From positions 25,974-89,973 of the forward strand of contig JAFWSH010000029.1 of NCBI GenBank assembly GCA_017519405.1: a stretch of 64,000 nucleotides of DNA, written 5' to 3'. The notes under the pieces are model-generated. The model made no database searches. It was not told the origin of the DNA and worked only from the letters and a program-made list of their open reading frames with translations. Position 1 is the stretch's first letter. Each line of letters begins with the position of its first letter. The translations under genes were made by a program, and so were the position numbers. This DNA is from Clostridia bacterium (GTDB taxonomy: Bacteria > Bacillota > Clostridia > Christensenellales > Aristaeellaceae). Below, one piece after another: positions 40,975 through 49,511 of this stretch.

Positions 40975-42045
40975 ATGAAGACCCGCTTTGTCGCGCTGTT
41001 CCTGGCTGTCATGATGCTCCTGGCGATGGCGAGCACCGCTTCCGCCGTGTCCATCCCCATGAAGGTGGACAGCTCCGTGCTGGATGAGATCCCCGAGCTC
41101 CCCACCATGAAGTGCAAGAATGACGGCAAAACCCAGACCATCACCATGTCCGAGCCCATCAACTGGATCGCGGCGATTTTCTGCGACCGCAAGGACTGGA
41201 CCTGGAACGAGATGACCTTCACCGACGCCGAGCACACCCAGGCCTCCGTGGACATGACGTCCCACGCCATGAGCCCGGGCTTCGGCTTCTGGTCCAACGA
41301 GTGGGGCGCCGGCCACTATGAGATGCCCTACGGCTACGACGTGGTGCTCTCCGACAACACGGACGTGAAGTATGGCCGCTACGGCAACCCCGCCCAGATG
41401 GAGTTCTCCCGGACGGGCACGGAGTACTTCGGCAACGGCGCCTCCACGAAGACCACCATCCTGGTCCAGTTCGAGCATGTGGGCTTCACCAGCAACGCGA
41501 GCAAGAACCCCTATGTGGCCAGCGTGAAGGAAGAGTATGAGGACGGCACCGTGATCACCGGCTACTTCGCCCCCAACGGCACCCCCAAGTATGTGGTCCT
41601 CACCGACACCAACGGCCGGGATCACGAGCTCTACACCCGTCCCAACCCCGCCCCCGCCAGCACCCCCGCCGGCGATGAGGAGGGCGGCGAGCAGGGCAGC
41701 GAGCGCCCCTCCCACTGCGTGAACGGGTGGATCCAGCCCGATGTCCCCGACAGCGAGATCGAAGTGCCGGAGAACGGCTTCATCAAGTTCGTGGAGCAGA
41801 TCGTCGTGCGGCACGGCGAGCCCTTCAAGGACTTCACCGAGGCGGAGTGGCCCGGGGTGAAGGATCAGTACAGCGACACCAACAAGTACTGGATCTGGCA
41901 CGAGGAATCCGCGGGCATCTACCACGTCCAGACTCCCGTGGAGGACGCCCGGGTGCTGAAGAGCGAGTACAATGCCGACGACTGGCCCTCCTGGTACAAC
42001 ACCTATGAGCTGAAACACAAGGAAGTCTGGGTGTACGACGACTGA
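40975..42045 (+). CDS. Exported protein of unknown function
   Basis: The 356-residue product has a signal peptide (MKTRFVALFLAVMMLLAMASTASA). The first domain (about 25-210) is rich in Tyr, Thr and Gly, with a possible YGRYGNPAQMEFSRTG turn. A Pro/Ala/Glu-rich linker follows (about 218-240), and then an acidic second part (about 245-356). No family is recognised. GGAGG lies 8 bases before ATG 40975; a GTG nine bases earlier is closer to the ribosome site than usual. The gene is a single unit with its own promoter and terminator. Confidence 0.8.
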   Translation: MKTRFVALFLAVMMLLAMASTASAVSIPMKVDSSVLDEIPELPTMKCKNDGKTQTITMSEPINWIAAIFCDRKDWTWNEMTFTDAEHTQASVDMTSHAMSPGFGFWSNEWGAGHYEMPYGYDVVLSDNTDVKYGRYGNPAQMEFSRTGTEYFGNGASTKTTILVQFEHVGFTSNASKNPYVASVKEEYEDGTVITGYFAPNGTPKYVVLTDTNGRDHELYTRPNPAPASTPAGDEEGGEQGSERPSHCVNGWIQPDVPDSEIEVPENGFIKFVEQIVVRHGEPFKDFTEAEWPGVKDQYSDTNKYWIWHEESAGIYHVQTPVEDARVLKSEYNADDWPSWYNTYELKHKEVWVYDD

Positions 42046-42083
42046 TCCCCCGTGGGGAAGCCGCCGGTCCCCGGCAGTGAAAG

Positions 42084-42119
42084 AACCCCCTGCGCTTCGG
42101 AAGAAGAGCAGGGGGTTTT
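42084..42119 (+). terminator. Terminator of the exported protein gene
   Basis: AACCCCCTGC pairs with GCAGGGGGTT and is followed by TTTT. It may also help stop the converging DUF6273 gene. Confidence 0.85.
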
Positions 42120-42179
42120 GCTGTGGCGCTTCACGGGAAACCGGGCATGGATGGGAACCGGCCGGCGGCCTCTTTCCTG

Positions 42180-43232
42180 TCACTCCTTTGTCCGGCGCCA
42201 GGCCCGTCTCCGGCGGATCCGCCGGGCGACGCCCCAGGCCGCCAGGGCCAGCAGGGCCAGCAGCACCAGGGGGACGGCCACCAGGACGGCGGAGACGATC
42301 CCCTGCACGTCCGGCACGGCACCCACCTGGGGCAGGGCCAGGTCGTAGGTCCGGGTGTTGGGCCCGTCCCCGGTGAAGGTCACCCGCCAGATGGCGGCGG
42401 TGTCCGTATCCGCCAGCAGCTCCGTCCCCGCGATGCGGCTCCGGTCCAGGTTGCAGGCGGGGCGGGCGTAGGCGGGCATGGCGAACATGGATTTGCCGCT
42501 GACGGGGTAGTCCATCACGGCCCCGAAGGAGAACACAAAGCCCACGTCCAGGGGGAAGGTGGGGATGTGGGGGGAACGGAGCCAGTAGCCCTGGGCCTCC
42601 CCCTTGTAGAGGGCCACCCGGGAGCGGTTGTCCGTGAAGCCGTAGCCTGCCGAGACCGCCTCCTCCGCCGACAAGGGGAAGAGCCGGTCCCCCTGCAGGA
42701 TGTCCTCCGCCGGGTCGAAGTCCACCGTCCCGGCGGCCGCCCCCGGGAGGGGAATGCCGAACCCGGGGATGGCGATCCCCCCGTCGGACTTGAAGGTGGG
42801 CAGCATGGCCTGCTGCTCCGCGGGGGTGAAGCTGCGCTCCAGGAAGGCGCTGCACCAGCGCTGCAGGTTGCTGCCCTGGTAGCGGGTGACCCCGGGGTGC
42901 GCCGCAGCGTAGGCCTCCCCCCGGTCGGAGAAGGACACGGCCACGTCCCCGATGTCCCGGAAGATCACCGGCGCCCCCTGCCCGTCCCCGATGAGGCCCA
43001 GGGAGACCACAAACATCCCCGGCTCCCCGGTGTTGGTGCGTTCGCTGTCCAATACCAGCCACCGGCCATCGAAGCCGCTGGCCCCGTCCGGGGTGCCGAA
43101 GCAGAGGATGTCCCCGGCCCGCACCCCCCGGGGCGCCTCCTCCGCCGGGGCCGGCAGGGCCGCAAGAAGAAGCAGGATCACCGTCAGCGCGGCAATCCTG
43201 CAGAGGACCGGTTTTCTGTTTTCCCTGTGCAT
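42180..43232 (-). CDS. Exported DUF6273-like protein with a C-terminal membrane helix
   Basis: The 350-residue protein has a signal peptide (to about residue 30), an extracellular domain and a C-terminal membrane helix (about 312-335) with a basic cytoplasmic tail (RRIRRRRAWRR). The domain has YQGSNLQRWCSAFLERSF and YWLRSPH, typical of DUF6273. It is the last gene of the system 2 operon, 19 bases after the regulator. It might be an accessory sensor for the kinase or a surface binding protein; its place with the two-component genes is the only clue. Confidence 0.8.
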   Translation of the reverse strand: MHRENRKPVLCRIAALTVILLLLAALPAPAEEAPRGVRAGDILCFGTPDGASGFDGRWLVLDSERTNTGEPGMFVVSLGLIGDGQGAPVIFRDIGDVAVSFSDRGEAYAAAHPGVTRYQGSNLQRWCSAFLERSFTPAEQQAMLPTFKSDGGIAIPGFGIPLPGAAAGTVDFDPAEDILQGDRLFPLSAEEAVSAGYGFTDNRSRVALYKGEAQGYWLRSPHIPTFPLDVGFVFSFGAVMDYPVSGKSMFAMPAYARPACNLDRSRIAGTELLADTDTAAIWRVTFTGDGPNTRTYDLALPQVGAVPDVQGIVSAVLVAVPLVLLALLALAAWGVARRIRRRRAWRRTKE

Positions 43233-43251
43233 GATGTCATCTCCCGTGGGT

Positions 43252-43971
43252 TTATTCCTCCTGCCGCCCGGCGCGGTAGGCGTGAAAGATCTCCGTGAAG
43301 GACTTCTTCCGGGGCTGGCTGATTTTCAGCCCGCTGCCGTCGGAAAGGCGCACCGTGTAGCCGGCGATCTCCCGCACGTGCTGCAGGTTCACCAGATAGC
43401 AGCTGTTGCACTGGGCGAAGCCCTTCCCCGCCAGCTCCCTGGCCAGGGCGCCGATGGAGCCGTACTGGCTGTAGGTGCCCTCCACCGTGTGGTAGGTGAG
43501 CTGGTGGTTCTGCACCTCCACATAGGTGATGTCGTCCAGGTCCACCCGGGTGGTGCCGGCCTGGGTGGAGATGGACAGCACGTTGGCCCGGACAGAGTCC
43601 ACCCGCTTCAGGGCCCGGGTGAGCTTCAGGGCGAAGTCGTAATAGTTCACGGGCTTCACGATGTAGTCCAGGGCGGAGACGCTGTAGCCGGCGATGGCGT
43701 ACTGGGTCAGGCTGGTGACGAACACCAGCAGCACCTTCTCGTCCAGGGTGCGCAGGCGCCGGGCCGCCTCCATGCCGTTCATCATGGGCATCTGGATGTC
43801 CATGTAGATCAGGTCGAAGTCCGCCGGGTAGTTCTCCAGCAGGATGATGGGGTTGTCGTAGACGCGGATGTGAAACTGTGTGCCGTTCTCCCCGGAGAAG
43901 CGGGTCAGGTACTGCTGCAGCGTCTGGGCAGCCTGGGCTTCGTCCTCCACGATCCCCACGCGGATGGCCAT
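43252..43971 (-). CDS. LytTR-family response regulator, system 2
   Basis: The 239-residue regulator has a receiver domain with VEDEA, Asp in LIYMDIQMP and Lys in IVKPV, and a LytTR domain (about 135-235) with DLDDITYVEVQNHQLTYH and CNSCYLVNLQHV. LytTR proteins bind two direct repeats about two helical turns apart. Such a pair lies 8 bp upstream of this gene's own -35 (44050-44080), which predicts autoregulation. The same arrangement occurs before the small exported protein genes at 45.7 and 53.7 kb. AAAGGGGAGG precedes the ATG. Confidence 0.92.
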   Translation of the reverse strand: MAIRVGIVEDEAQAAQTLQQYLTRFSGENGTQFHIRVYDNPIILLENYPADFDLIYMDIQMPMMNGMEAARRLRTLDEKVLLVFVTSLTQYAIAGYSVSALDYIVKPVNYYDFALKLTRALKRVDSVRANVLSISTQAGTTRVDLDDITYVEVQNHQLTYHTVEGTYSQYGSIGALARELAGKGFAQCNSCYLVNLQHVREIAGYTVRLSDGSGLKISQPRKKSFTEIFHAYRAGRQEE

Positions 43972-44012
43972 GACGGTCTCACCTCCCCTTTCTCCGGCTT
44001 TGTCCTGTATTC

Positions 44013-44041
44013 AGCATATCCGGCGGCAGCGCCCCCGCCAA
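44013..44041 (-). promoter_or_regulatory. Promoter of the system 2 response regulator
   Basis: On the minus strand, TTGGCG (44041-44036) and TATGCT (44018-44013) are 17 bases apart. Both hexamers are weak, as expected for an activated promoter. Confidence 0.6.
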
Positions 44042-44049
44042 GGGGCATC

Positions 44050-44080
44050 GCGTAAACTGTCAGGATTTCCGCGCAGACTC
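44050..44080 (-). promoter_or_regulatory. Predicted LytTR operator before the system 2 regulator
   Basis: On the minus strand, GAGTCTGCGC (44080-44071) and CAGTTTACGC (44059-44050) are direct repeats separated by 11 bp (period 21). The second ends 8 bp before the -35. Part of the operator lies inside the 3' end of the kinase gene. Confidence 0.6.
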
Positions 44081-45433
44081 CCCCGCCGGAAGGGGGAGGG
44101 AGACGTGGAGGGTGTAGATGCCCCGGCGGGCCTCCACCGTCAGGCTGCCGCCGTACTGCTCGGCGATGTAGCGCATGCTCAGGGTGCCGAAGCCGTGGTG
44201 GCGGCTGTCCGCCTTGGTGGTGCGGGGCGCGCCGTCCGCCTGGATCTGCAGCTCCCCCTCATAGTAGTTGGTCACCTCCACCTCCACGGTGCCCGCCCCC
44301 CGCTCCACTGTCAGCCCGATGACCCGCTTCTCCGGGTCCTGCACCTTCCGCACCGCCTCCAGGGCGTTGCTGATGGCGTTGTTGAACAGGGCGTAGATGT
44401 GGCGGGTGCGCATGAAGGAGAGGGCGCCGCCGTCCGCCAGGCAGGTGAGGATGATGCCCTCCTTGCGGCAGGTGAGCTGGTGGATGTAGAGCACCACATC
44501 CAGGGCCTCGCTGCCGGTGCGGATGTTGCTGTCATAGATCTCCATGGCCTCCCGCAGCTCCGCGATCTCCCGGTCCGTCAGCCGCCCGGAGAAGTCCTCC
44601 AGCTGGTGCTTCAGGTCGTGGCAGCGCATGTTGATGATGTCGATGTTCTCCTTCATCTGCACAAACTGCTTGCGCTCCTCCGAGAGAATCTGCTCCATCA
44701 TGGCCATGTCGGCCCGGGAGCGGCTGCGGAATTCCAGGCCGGCGTACTGGGCCAGGATGAACAGGGCCGTGGCGATGACGAAGATCCGGGTGCAGACGTA
44801 GAGGGCCAGGCTCTCGTCCCGGTAGTGGTTGGTGACGGAGTCCAGGACGGTGAGGAGCACCAGGGCGGCCACGGAGAGGATCACGGCGTTGCGCAGGGCG
44901 GCCCGGTCCATGGCCTCCCGGCTGAACCGGCGCCGCACCAGGCGCCACACGGCGAAGTAGATCAGGGCGTGGACCGCGAAGAAGACCAGCCAGTGCAGAT
45001 CCATGTACGCGATGGGGTCCAGGGGCAGCAGCTGGTTGGTCTTGTGGGGGTCGTAGCCCAGGATCACCTGCAGCACCGGGACGATGCTGCCGCCGATGTG
45101 CTTGGTGGCCACGCCGGTGCACCAGGTCTTCATCAGCAGCGGCCACTCCTCGTCGAAGCACAGCAGCAGCAGGGGCAGGGTGGAGGCGTTCTGGATCAGG
45201 GTGAAGAGGAGGCGCCATCCCAGGGACTCGGACACCGTCCGCAGCCAGACCCCCGCCATCAGCACCGCGTCCAGCACCAGGAACCCCGCCAGCAGCCGCA
45301 GCGCGAACCACTTTTTCCGCCGCAGCGGGATGCAGAAAAAGGCCACCGCCAGCACCAGCTGCAGCTCCTCCGGAAACAGAATCATAAACCGGTAGGCATA
45401 GTCCCCCAACAGGGACGAAATCCAATTCGACAT
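44060..45433 (-). CDS. GHKL-type sensor histidine kinase, system 2
   Basis: The 457-residue kinase has about six or seven membrane helices (to about residue 235). Then come a coiled linker, the His motif MRCHDLKHQLEDF, FNNAISNALEAVRKV (N box) and HHGFGTLSMRYI (G box) of the GHKL ATPase. It is transcribed before the regulator, with an 88-base gap that holds the predicted regulator promoter. A ribosome site is weak (GAGGG). It is divergent from the small exported protein gene at 45699, across 265 bases that contain that gene's operator and promoter. Confidence 0.9.
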   Translation of the reverse strand: MSNWISSLLGDYAYRFMILFPEELQLVLAVAFFCIPLRRKKWFALRLLAGFLVLDAVLMAGVWLRTVSESLGWRLLFTLIQNASTLPLLLLCFDEEWPLLMKTWCTGVATKHIGGSIVPVLQVILGYDPHKTNQLLPLDPIAYMDLHWLVFFAVHALIYFAVWRLVRRRFSREAMDRAALRNAVILSVAALVLLTVLDSVTNHYRDESLALYVCTRIFVIATALFILAQYAGLEFRSRSRADMAMMEQILSEERKQFVQMKENIDIINMRCHDLKHQLEDFSGRLTDREIAELREAMEIYDSNIRTGSEALDVVLYIHQLTCRKEGIILTCLADGGALSFMRTRHIYALFNNAISNALEAVRKVQDPEKRVIGLTVERGAGTVEVEVTNYYEGELQIQADGAPRTTKADSRHHGFGTLSMRYIAEQYGGSLTVEARRGIYTLHVSLPLPAGESARKS

Positions 45434-45580
45434 CGGCAGCCCTCATATTCCACGGATCAACCGGAAAGTGTTCCTTCATAAATATACGCATGGAGATCTG
45501 CCGCTATTATGCCATCCCATCCGTCTCCCGTCAAGGGGTGCACTGTGTTTCCCTGCGTTTCATCCACGTTCTGGAAATTT

Positions 45581-45611
45581 TAGTTTGCGCACTAATTCCT
45601 TTAGATTGCGA
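45581..45611 (+). promoter_or_regulatory. Predicted LytTR operator before the small exported protein gene at 45699
   Basis: TAGTTTGCGC (45581-45590) and TAGATTGCGA (45602-45611) are direct repeats with 11 bp between, ending 8 bp before the -35. The layout is the same as at 44.0 and 53.6 kb. Confidence 0.65.
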
Positions 45612-45619
45612 TGATTGCG

Positions 45620-45648
45620 TTGCGAAGGTCCCGAAACCCTGCTACCCT
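45620..45648 (+). promoter_or_regulatory. Promoter of the small exported protein gene at 45699
   Basis: TTGCGA (45620-45625) and TACCCT (45643-45648) are 17 bases apart. The poor -10 suggests dependence on an activator. Confidence 0.6.
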
Positions 45649-45698
45649 TCAGCCATCAGACAGGCCCGAGCCTGCCGAATATGAAGGAGGAACACCCC

Positions 45699-46313
45699 AT
45701 GAAGAAGCTGCTTGCCCTGGTTCTGGCCCTGGCGCTGTGCGCAACCCTGGCTCTGGCCTCCGCCGAGAGCGTTTACACCAAGAAGATGACCACCGATGAT
45801 CTCACCTCCAACACCTTCCACAACGGCTTTGTCACCGCCCTGGGCGGCATCGAGGTGAACACCCTGACCCTCAACGATGACGGCACCTATGTGTATGTGA
45901 AGGAGATCCACCAGGAGGACGAGGCCGGCAACGTGCTGCAGGCCACCGAGGATGCCCCCGTCATGCTCATCACCTACACCTTCACCGGCACCTACACCAA
46001 GGACGGCGACACCGTGGTGCTGGCCTTCCCCACCAACGTGAAGTTCTCCGAGAACTGGGGCAACCTGGAGGCCATGGGCTACTTCAAGAACAGCGCCGGC
46101 GAGGCTGCCTTCGCCAATGACGAGATCACCGGCGACATCGTGCAGTGCAAGGAAGAAGAGTCCCATGTGGCCTTCGACATCTTCCCCGGCGTCTTCATGA
46201 ACGACTCCCTGGTCACCTCCGATCCCGCCTTCGACGCCGCGGAGTGCACCGTGACCGTCACCCTGAGCGGCGACACCTTCGACTATGTGATCGTGAACTC
46301 CGACGACGAATAA
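45699..46313 (+). CDS. Small exported protein A (head of the GH106/GH3 operon)
   Basis: The 204-residue product has a signal peptide (MKKLLALVLALALCATLALASAES) and a soluble acidic beta-rich domain of about 180 residues (for example TLNDDGTYVYVKE, TYTFTGTYTKDGDTVVL). The fold looks lipocalin-like; no family is recognised. AAGGAGGAACACCCC precedes the ATG, and the whole start region closely resembles that of small exported protein B (53741). It lies between a predicted LytTR promoter and a strong terminator, so it should be the most abundant product of the operon. A role as a binding, sensing or reporter protein for the system is conjecture. Confidence 0.8.
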   Translation: MKKLLALVLALALCATLALASAESVYTKKMTTDDLTSNTFHNGFVTALGGIEVNTLTLNDDGTYVYVKEIHQEDEAGNVLQATEDAPVMLITYTFTGTYTKDGDTVVLAFPTNVKFSENWGNLEAMGYFKNSAGEAAFANDEITGDIVQCKEEESHVAFDIFPGVFMNDSLVTSDPAFDAAECTVTVTLSGDTFDYVIVNSDDE

Positions 46314-46355
46314 TCCAGTCTCAGACAAATCCGGTTTGCTCCTGACACAGAGCAG

Positions 46356-46393
46356 AAAAGGCGGAGGGGGCGAAAGCCCTCTCCGCGCTTTTT
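46356..46393 (+). terminator. Terminator between small exported protein A and the GH106 gene
   Basis: AAAAG-GCGGAGGGGGC pairs with GCCCTCTCCGC-CTTTTT around a GAAA tetraloop. The ribosome site of the next gene follows directly, and I see no new promoter between, so partial read-through is likely. Confidence 0.8.
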
Positions 46394-46406
46394 ATGGGAG
46401 GATGGC

Positions 46407-49400
46407 ATGAGAGAGATGAGAAAGTGGGTTGCCCTGGTGCTGGCCGCGGCCCTTGCGCTGGGTGCCCTGCCCGCCGCCGGGGAGGACAGCTTCGCCGCCG
46501 CCCTGGAGGCGCGCTTTGCCCGGCCTGAGATCGGCTGCCGGACGGAGGTCCGCTGGTGGATGGCCGAGGGCGCCCACACCGACGAGACCCTCCTGGAGGA
46601 AGTCCAGGCCATGTATGACGCCGGCTTCCGGGGCATGGAGCTGTGCGAGCAGGTGGACACCGCTGTGGCGGACACCGACTACGGCTATGGCAGCGACCAG
46701 TGGGACCACGACCTGAAGCTGGTGCTGAACCGGGCCCTGGACCTGGGCATGACCGTCTCCCTCACCTCAGGCACCAACTGGGCCACCGCCAACATCCCCG
46801 GGCTGGACCCCCAGTCCCAGGCCGCCAGCCAGATGGTCTTCTCCGTGGAGGAGTACCTCAAGGCCGGCAAGGTGAAGGACGGCCCCGTTCCCATGCAGAA
46901 GAAGATAGGCGCCAAGGTCCTGAAGGTGCTGGACACCGCCCGGCTGGTGGGGGTCTTCGCCTACCGCCAGACCAGCGGCAACAAGGCCTCCCCCATCCGC
47001 TTCGACGCCGACTATGTGGACCTGACGGACCAGGTGGTGAAGGGGGAGGACGGCAGCCTCACCCTGGCCTTCACCCCGCCGGACCCGGAGAGCCCCTGGC
47101 GGATCTTCTACTACTGGCAGCAGGGGGCGGAGCAGACCTCGGCCCCGGCGGTGGCCCCCGCCTACTGCATCAACTACTTTGACCGGGCCGGCGTGGAGGC
47201 CCTGAAGGCCTACTGGGAGGCCCACATCCTGGACGATCCGGCCCTGAATGAGAAGATGAAGGCCGGGGACGTGCAGCTCTTCATGGACTCCCTGGAGATC
47301 AACCCCGGCAACGGCTTCATCCTCTGGTCGGAGGACATGGAGGCGGAGTTCCTGGCCCGGAAGGGCTATGACATCCGGCCCTGGCTGTACCTCTTCGTGG
47401 ACCTGCCGGAGCTGTGGTTCTGGGATTCCGTGAGCTTCGGCAGCTACAGCATCGAGGGGGACGACAACCTCCGGCTGCGGATCCAGAACGACCTGCACGA
47501 CGTGCAGACCCAGCTCTACATGGAGCGGATGCTCCAGCCCCTCCAGGCCTGGCTGCGGGACTACGGCATCACCACCCGGGCCCAGATCAGCTACGGCCAG
47601 CGCCTGGAGATCTCCGAGCCCATCGCCGCGGTGGACTTCCCCGAGGCGGAGAACCTGAACCAGAACAACCAGGTGGACATCTACCGCCTCTGGACCGGCG
47701 GCGCCAAGCTGCTGAACAAGGTCCTCTCCTCGGAGACCGGGGCGGTGGGCGGCTACCGCTACACCTACCAGGACCACCTCATGGAGGCCTACACCCTCTT
47801 CGCGGCGGGCTTCAACCGGATCATCTGGCACGTGTGGAGCGCTAAGTACGGCCCCGGGGAGAACCCGGTGTGGCCCGGCTACCGGGTGCCCGGCATGCCC
47901 TTCAGCAGCTTCTACACCTTCGGGGCCTCTGAGCCCTCCGCCGTGGACTATCCGGTGTTCAACCGCCACCTGGGCCGGGTGCAGAAGTTCCTGCAGACCG
48001 GCGTCTCCCGCACGGACATCGGCATGCTCTACCAGCGCTGGGACCAGACCATGCCCACCAACGGCAACCAGGGCGGCGTGAACTGGATGCTGAACCACGA
48101 GCCGGTCCTCTTCCCCTCCACGGCCCTGCAGGACGCGGGCTACACCTGGGATTACCTGAGCCCCCGCTTCCTCACGGCGGAGGGCGTCAGCTTCGACCCG
48201 GACAGGCGGACCCTGGAGCAGGCCGGCTATCAGGCGCTGGTGCTCTGGCAGGAATGGCTGTCCGCGGAGGACGCCGGGGCGGTGCTCTCCCTGGCGCAGC
48301 AGGGCCTGCCCGTGGTGGTGGTGGAAGGCGCGGCGGTCCAGACCCCCTTCCGGGACGGGAAGGACGGGGAACTCGCCGACGTGATGGCCCAGCTGACCGC
48401 CCTGCCCTGCGTGCGCCGGGCAGCGGACGCGGACGCGGTTCCCGGCCTGCTCTCTGAGCTGGGGGTAACCCCCTACGCCGGCTTCTCCGAACCCAACCAC
48501 CAGCTCCTGACCCAGACCCGGGCGGACGACGAGGCCCTCTACCTGTATGTCTACAACTACTGCGACGGCAGCTATCAGGGCGTGTGGAGCCAGGGCGAGA
48601 AGCAGGACGACCACGGGGACAGCATCACCACCCAGATGGTGGCGAAGGGCACCTTCATCCCCTACCGCATCGACCCCTGGAGCGGCAAAGCCACGCCCCT
48701 GGGCCTGTACCGCCACGAGGACGGGAAGACCCTCTTCCCCCTGACCCTGGACTACGGAGACATCGCCCTCTACGTCCTCAGGAAGTGCGAGGGGGAGGCC
48801 CCCCTCCACGCCCTGGACAGCGACGCCGCCCTGGTGCTGGACGCCGGCGGCGCCCCGGTGTTCCGCTTCACCCAGGCCGGAGCGCACACCGCCGCCCTCA
48901 GCGACGGCCGGGAGATCACCCTGGAGGCGCAGGTCCCCGAGGCCCGGGACATCACCGGCTGGCATGCTCAGATCAGTACCTGGGCCCCCGCCGGCACCGT
49001 CTCCACCCGCACGGAGACCCTGAACGGCAAGACCATCACCGAGACCGCCGCGGACACCACCGTCACCACCGTGGAGCTGGACCTGGAGACGCTGACCACC
49101 TGGGACCGGCTCCCGGAGGTGGGCGACCGGGCCGTGGGCACCGCCGTGTACACCGCCAGCTTTGACTGGGACGGCCGGGCGGATGGCGCGTACCTGGACT
49201 TCGGCCCCCTCACCGAGAGCCTGACGGTCACGGTGAACGGCCAGCCGGCGGACGACGTGAGCATGACCCGGGCCGTCATCGACATCGGCCCCCTGCTGCA
49301 GCCCGGCGAGAACACCATCGAGCTGCACTACGCCTCCAACCTCTCCAACGCCCTGGGGGGCGGCGTGCCCCGGGGCTGGTACGGCTACCGCACCGGCACC

Positions 49401-49469
49401 CACCCCTACGGCCCGGCCCGGGCCCTGCTCATCCCCTATGTGGAAATCCCGGCGGATTCCGCCCCGTAA
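46407..49469 (+). CDS. Exported GH106-like alpha-L-rhamnosidase
   Basis: The 1020-residue protein has a signal peptide and the N-terminal signature of the family 106-like glycosyl hydrolases (RWWMAEGAHTDETLLEEVQ followed by MYDAGFRGMEL). The middle has SLEINPGNGFILWSEDM and NRIIWHVWSAKYGPGEN, and the C-terminal beta domain (about 880-1010) resembles a galactose-binding sandwich with LDFGPLTESLTVTVNGQ. GH106 enzymes release rhamnose from rhamnogalacturonan or related glycans. The actual substrate is not determined by sequence. GGGAGG lies before ATG 46407. The next gene, a GH3, begins 42 bases later. Confidence 0.82.
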   Translation: MREMRKWVALVLAAALALGALPAAGEDSFAAALEARFARPEIGCRTEVRWWMAEGAHTDETLLEEVQAMYDAGFRGMELCEQVDTAVADTDYGYGSDQWDHDLKLVLNRALDLGMTVSLTSGTNWATANIPGLDPQSQAASQMVFSVEEYLKAGKVKDGPVPMQKKIGAKVLKVLDTARLVGVFAYRQTSGNKASPIRFDADYVDLTDQVVKGEDGSLTLAFTPPDPESPWRIFYYWQQGAEQTSAPAVAPAYCINYFDRAGVEALKAYWEAHILDDPALNEKMKAGDVQLFMDSLEINPGNGFILWSEDMEAEFLARKGYDIRPWLYLFVDLPELWFWDSVSFGSYSIEGDDNLRLRIQNDLHDVQTQLYMERMLQPLQAWLRDYGITTRAQISYGQRLEISEPIAAVDFPEAENLNQNNQVDIYRLWTGGAKLLNKVLSSETGAVGGYRYTYQDHLMEAYTLFAAGFNRIIWHVWSAKYGPGENPVWPGYRVPGMPFSSFYTFGASEPSAVDYPVFNRHLGRVQKFLQTGVSRTDIGMLYQRWDQTMPTNGNQGGVNWMLNHEPVLFPSTALQDAGYTWDYLSPRFLTAEGVSFDPDRRTLEQAGYQALVLWQEWLSAEDAGAVLSLAQQGLPVVVVEGAAVQTPFRDGKDGELADVMAQLTALPCVRRAADADAVPGLLSELGVTPYAGFSEPNHQLLTQTRADDEALYLYVYNYCDGSYQGVWSQGEKQDDHGDSITTQMVAKGTFIPYRIDPWSGKATPLGLYRHEDGKTLFPLTLDYGDIALYVLRKCEGEAPLHALDSDAALVLDAGGAPVFRFTQAGAHTAALSDGREITLEAQVPEARDITGWHAQISTWAPAGTVSTRTETLNGKTITETAADTTVTTVELDLETLTTWDRLPEVGDRAVGTAVYTASFDWDGRADGAYLDFGPLTESLTVTVNGQPADDVSMTRAVIDIGPLLQPGENTIELHYASNLSNALGGGVPRGWYGYRTGTHPYGPARALLIPYVEIPADSAP

Positions 49470-49511
49470 TTCCCCTGCTTCATTCCCAATTCTGAGACGA
49501 GGTGCAAACAC

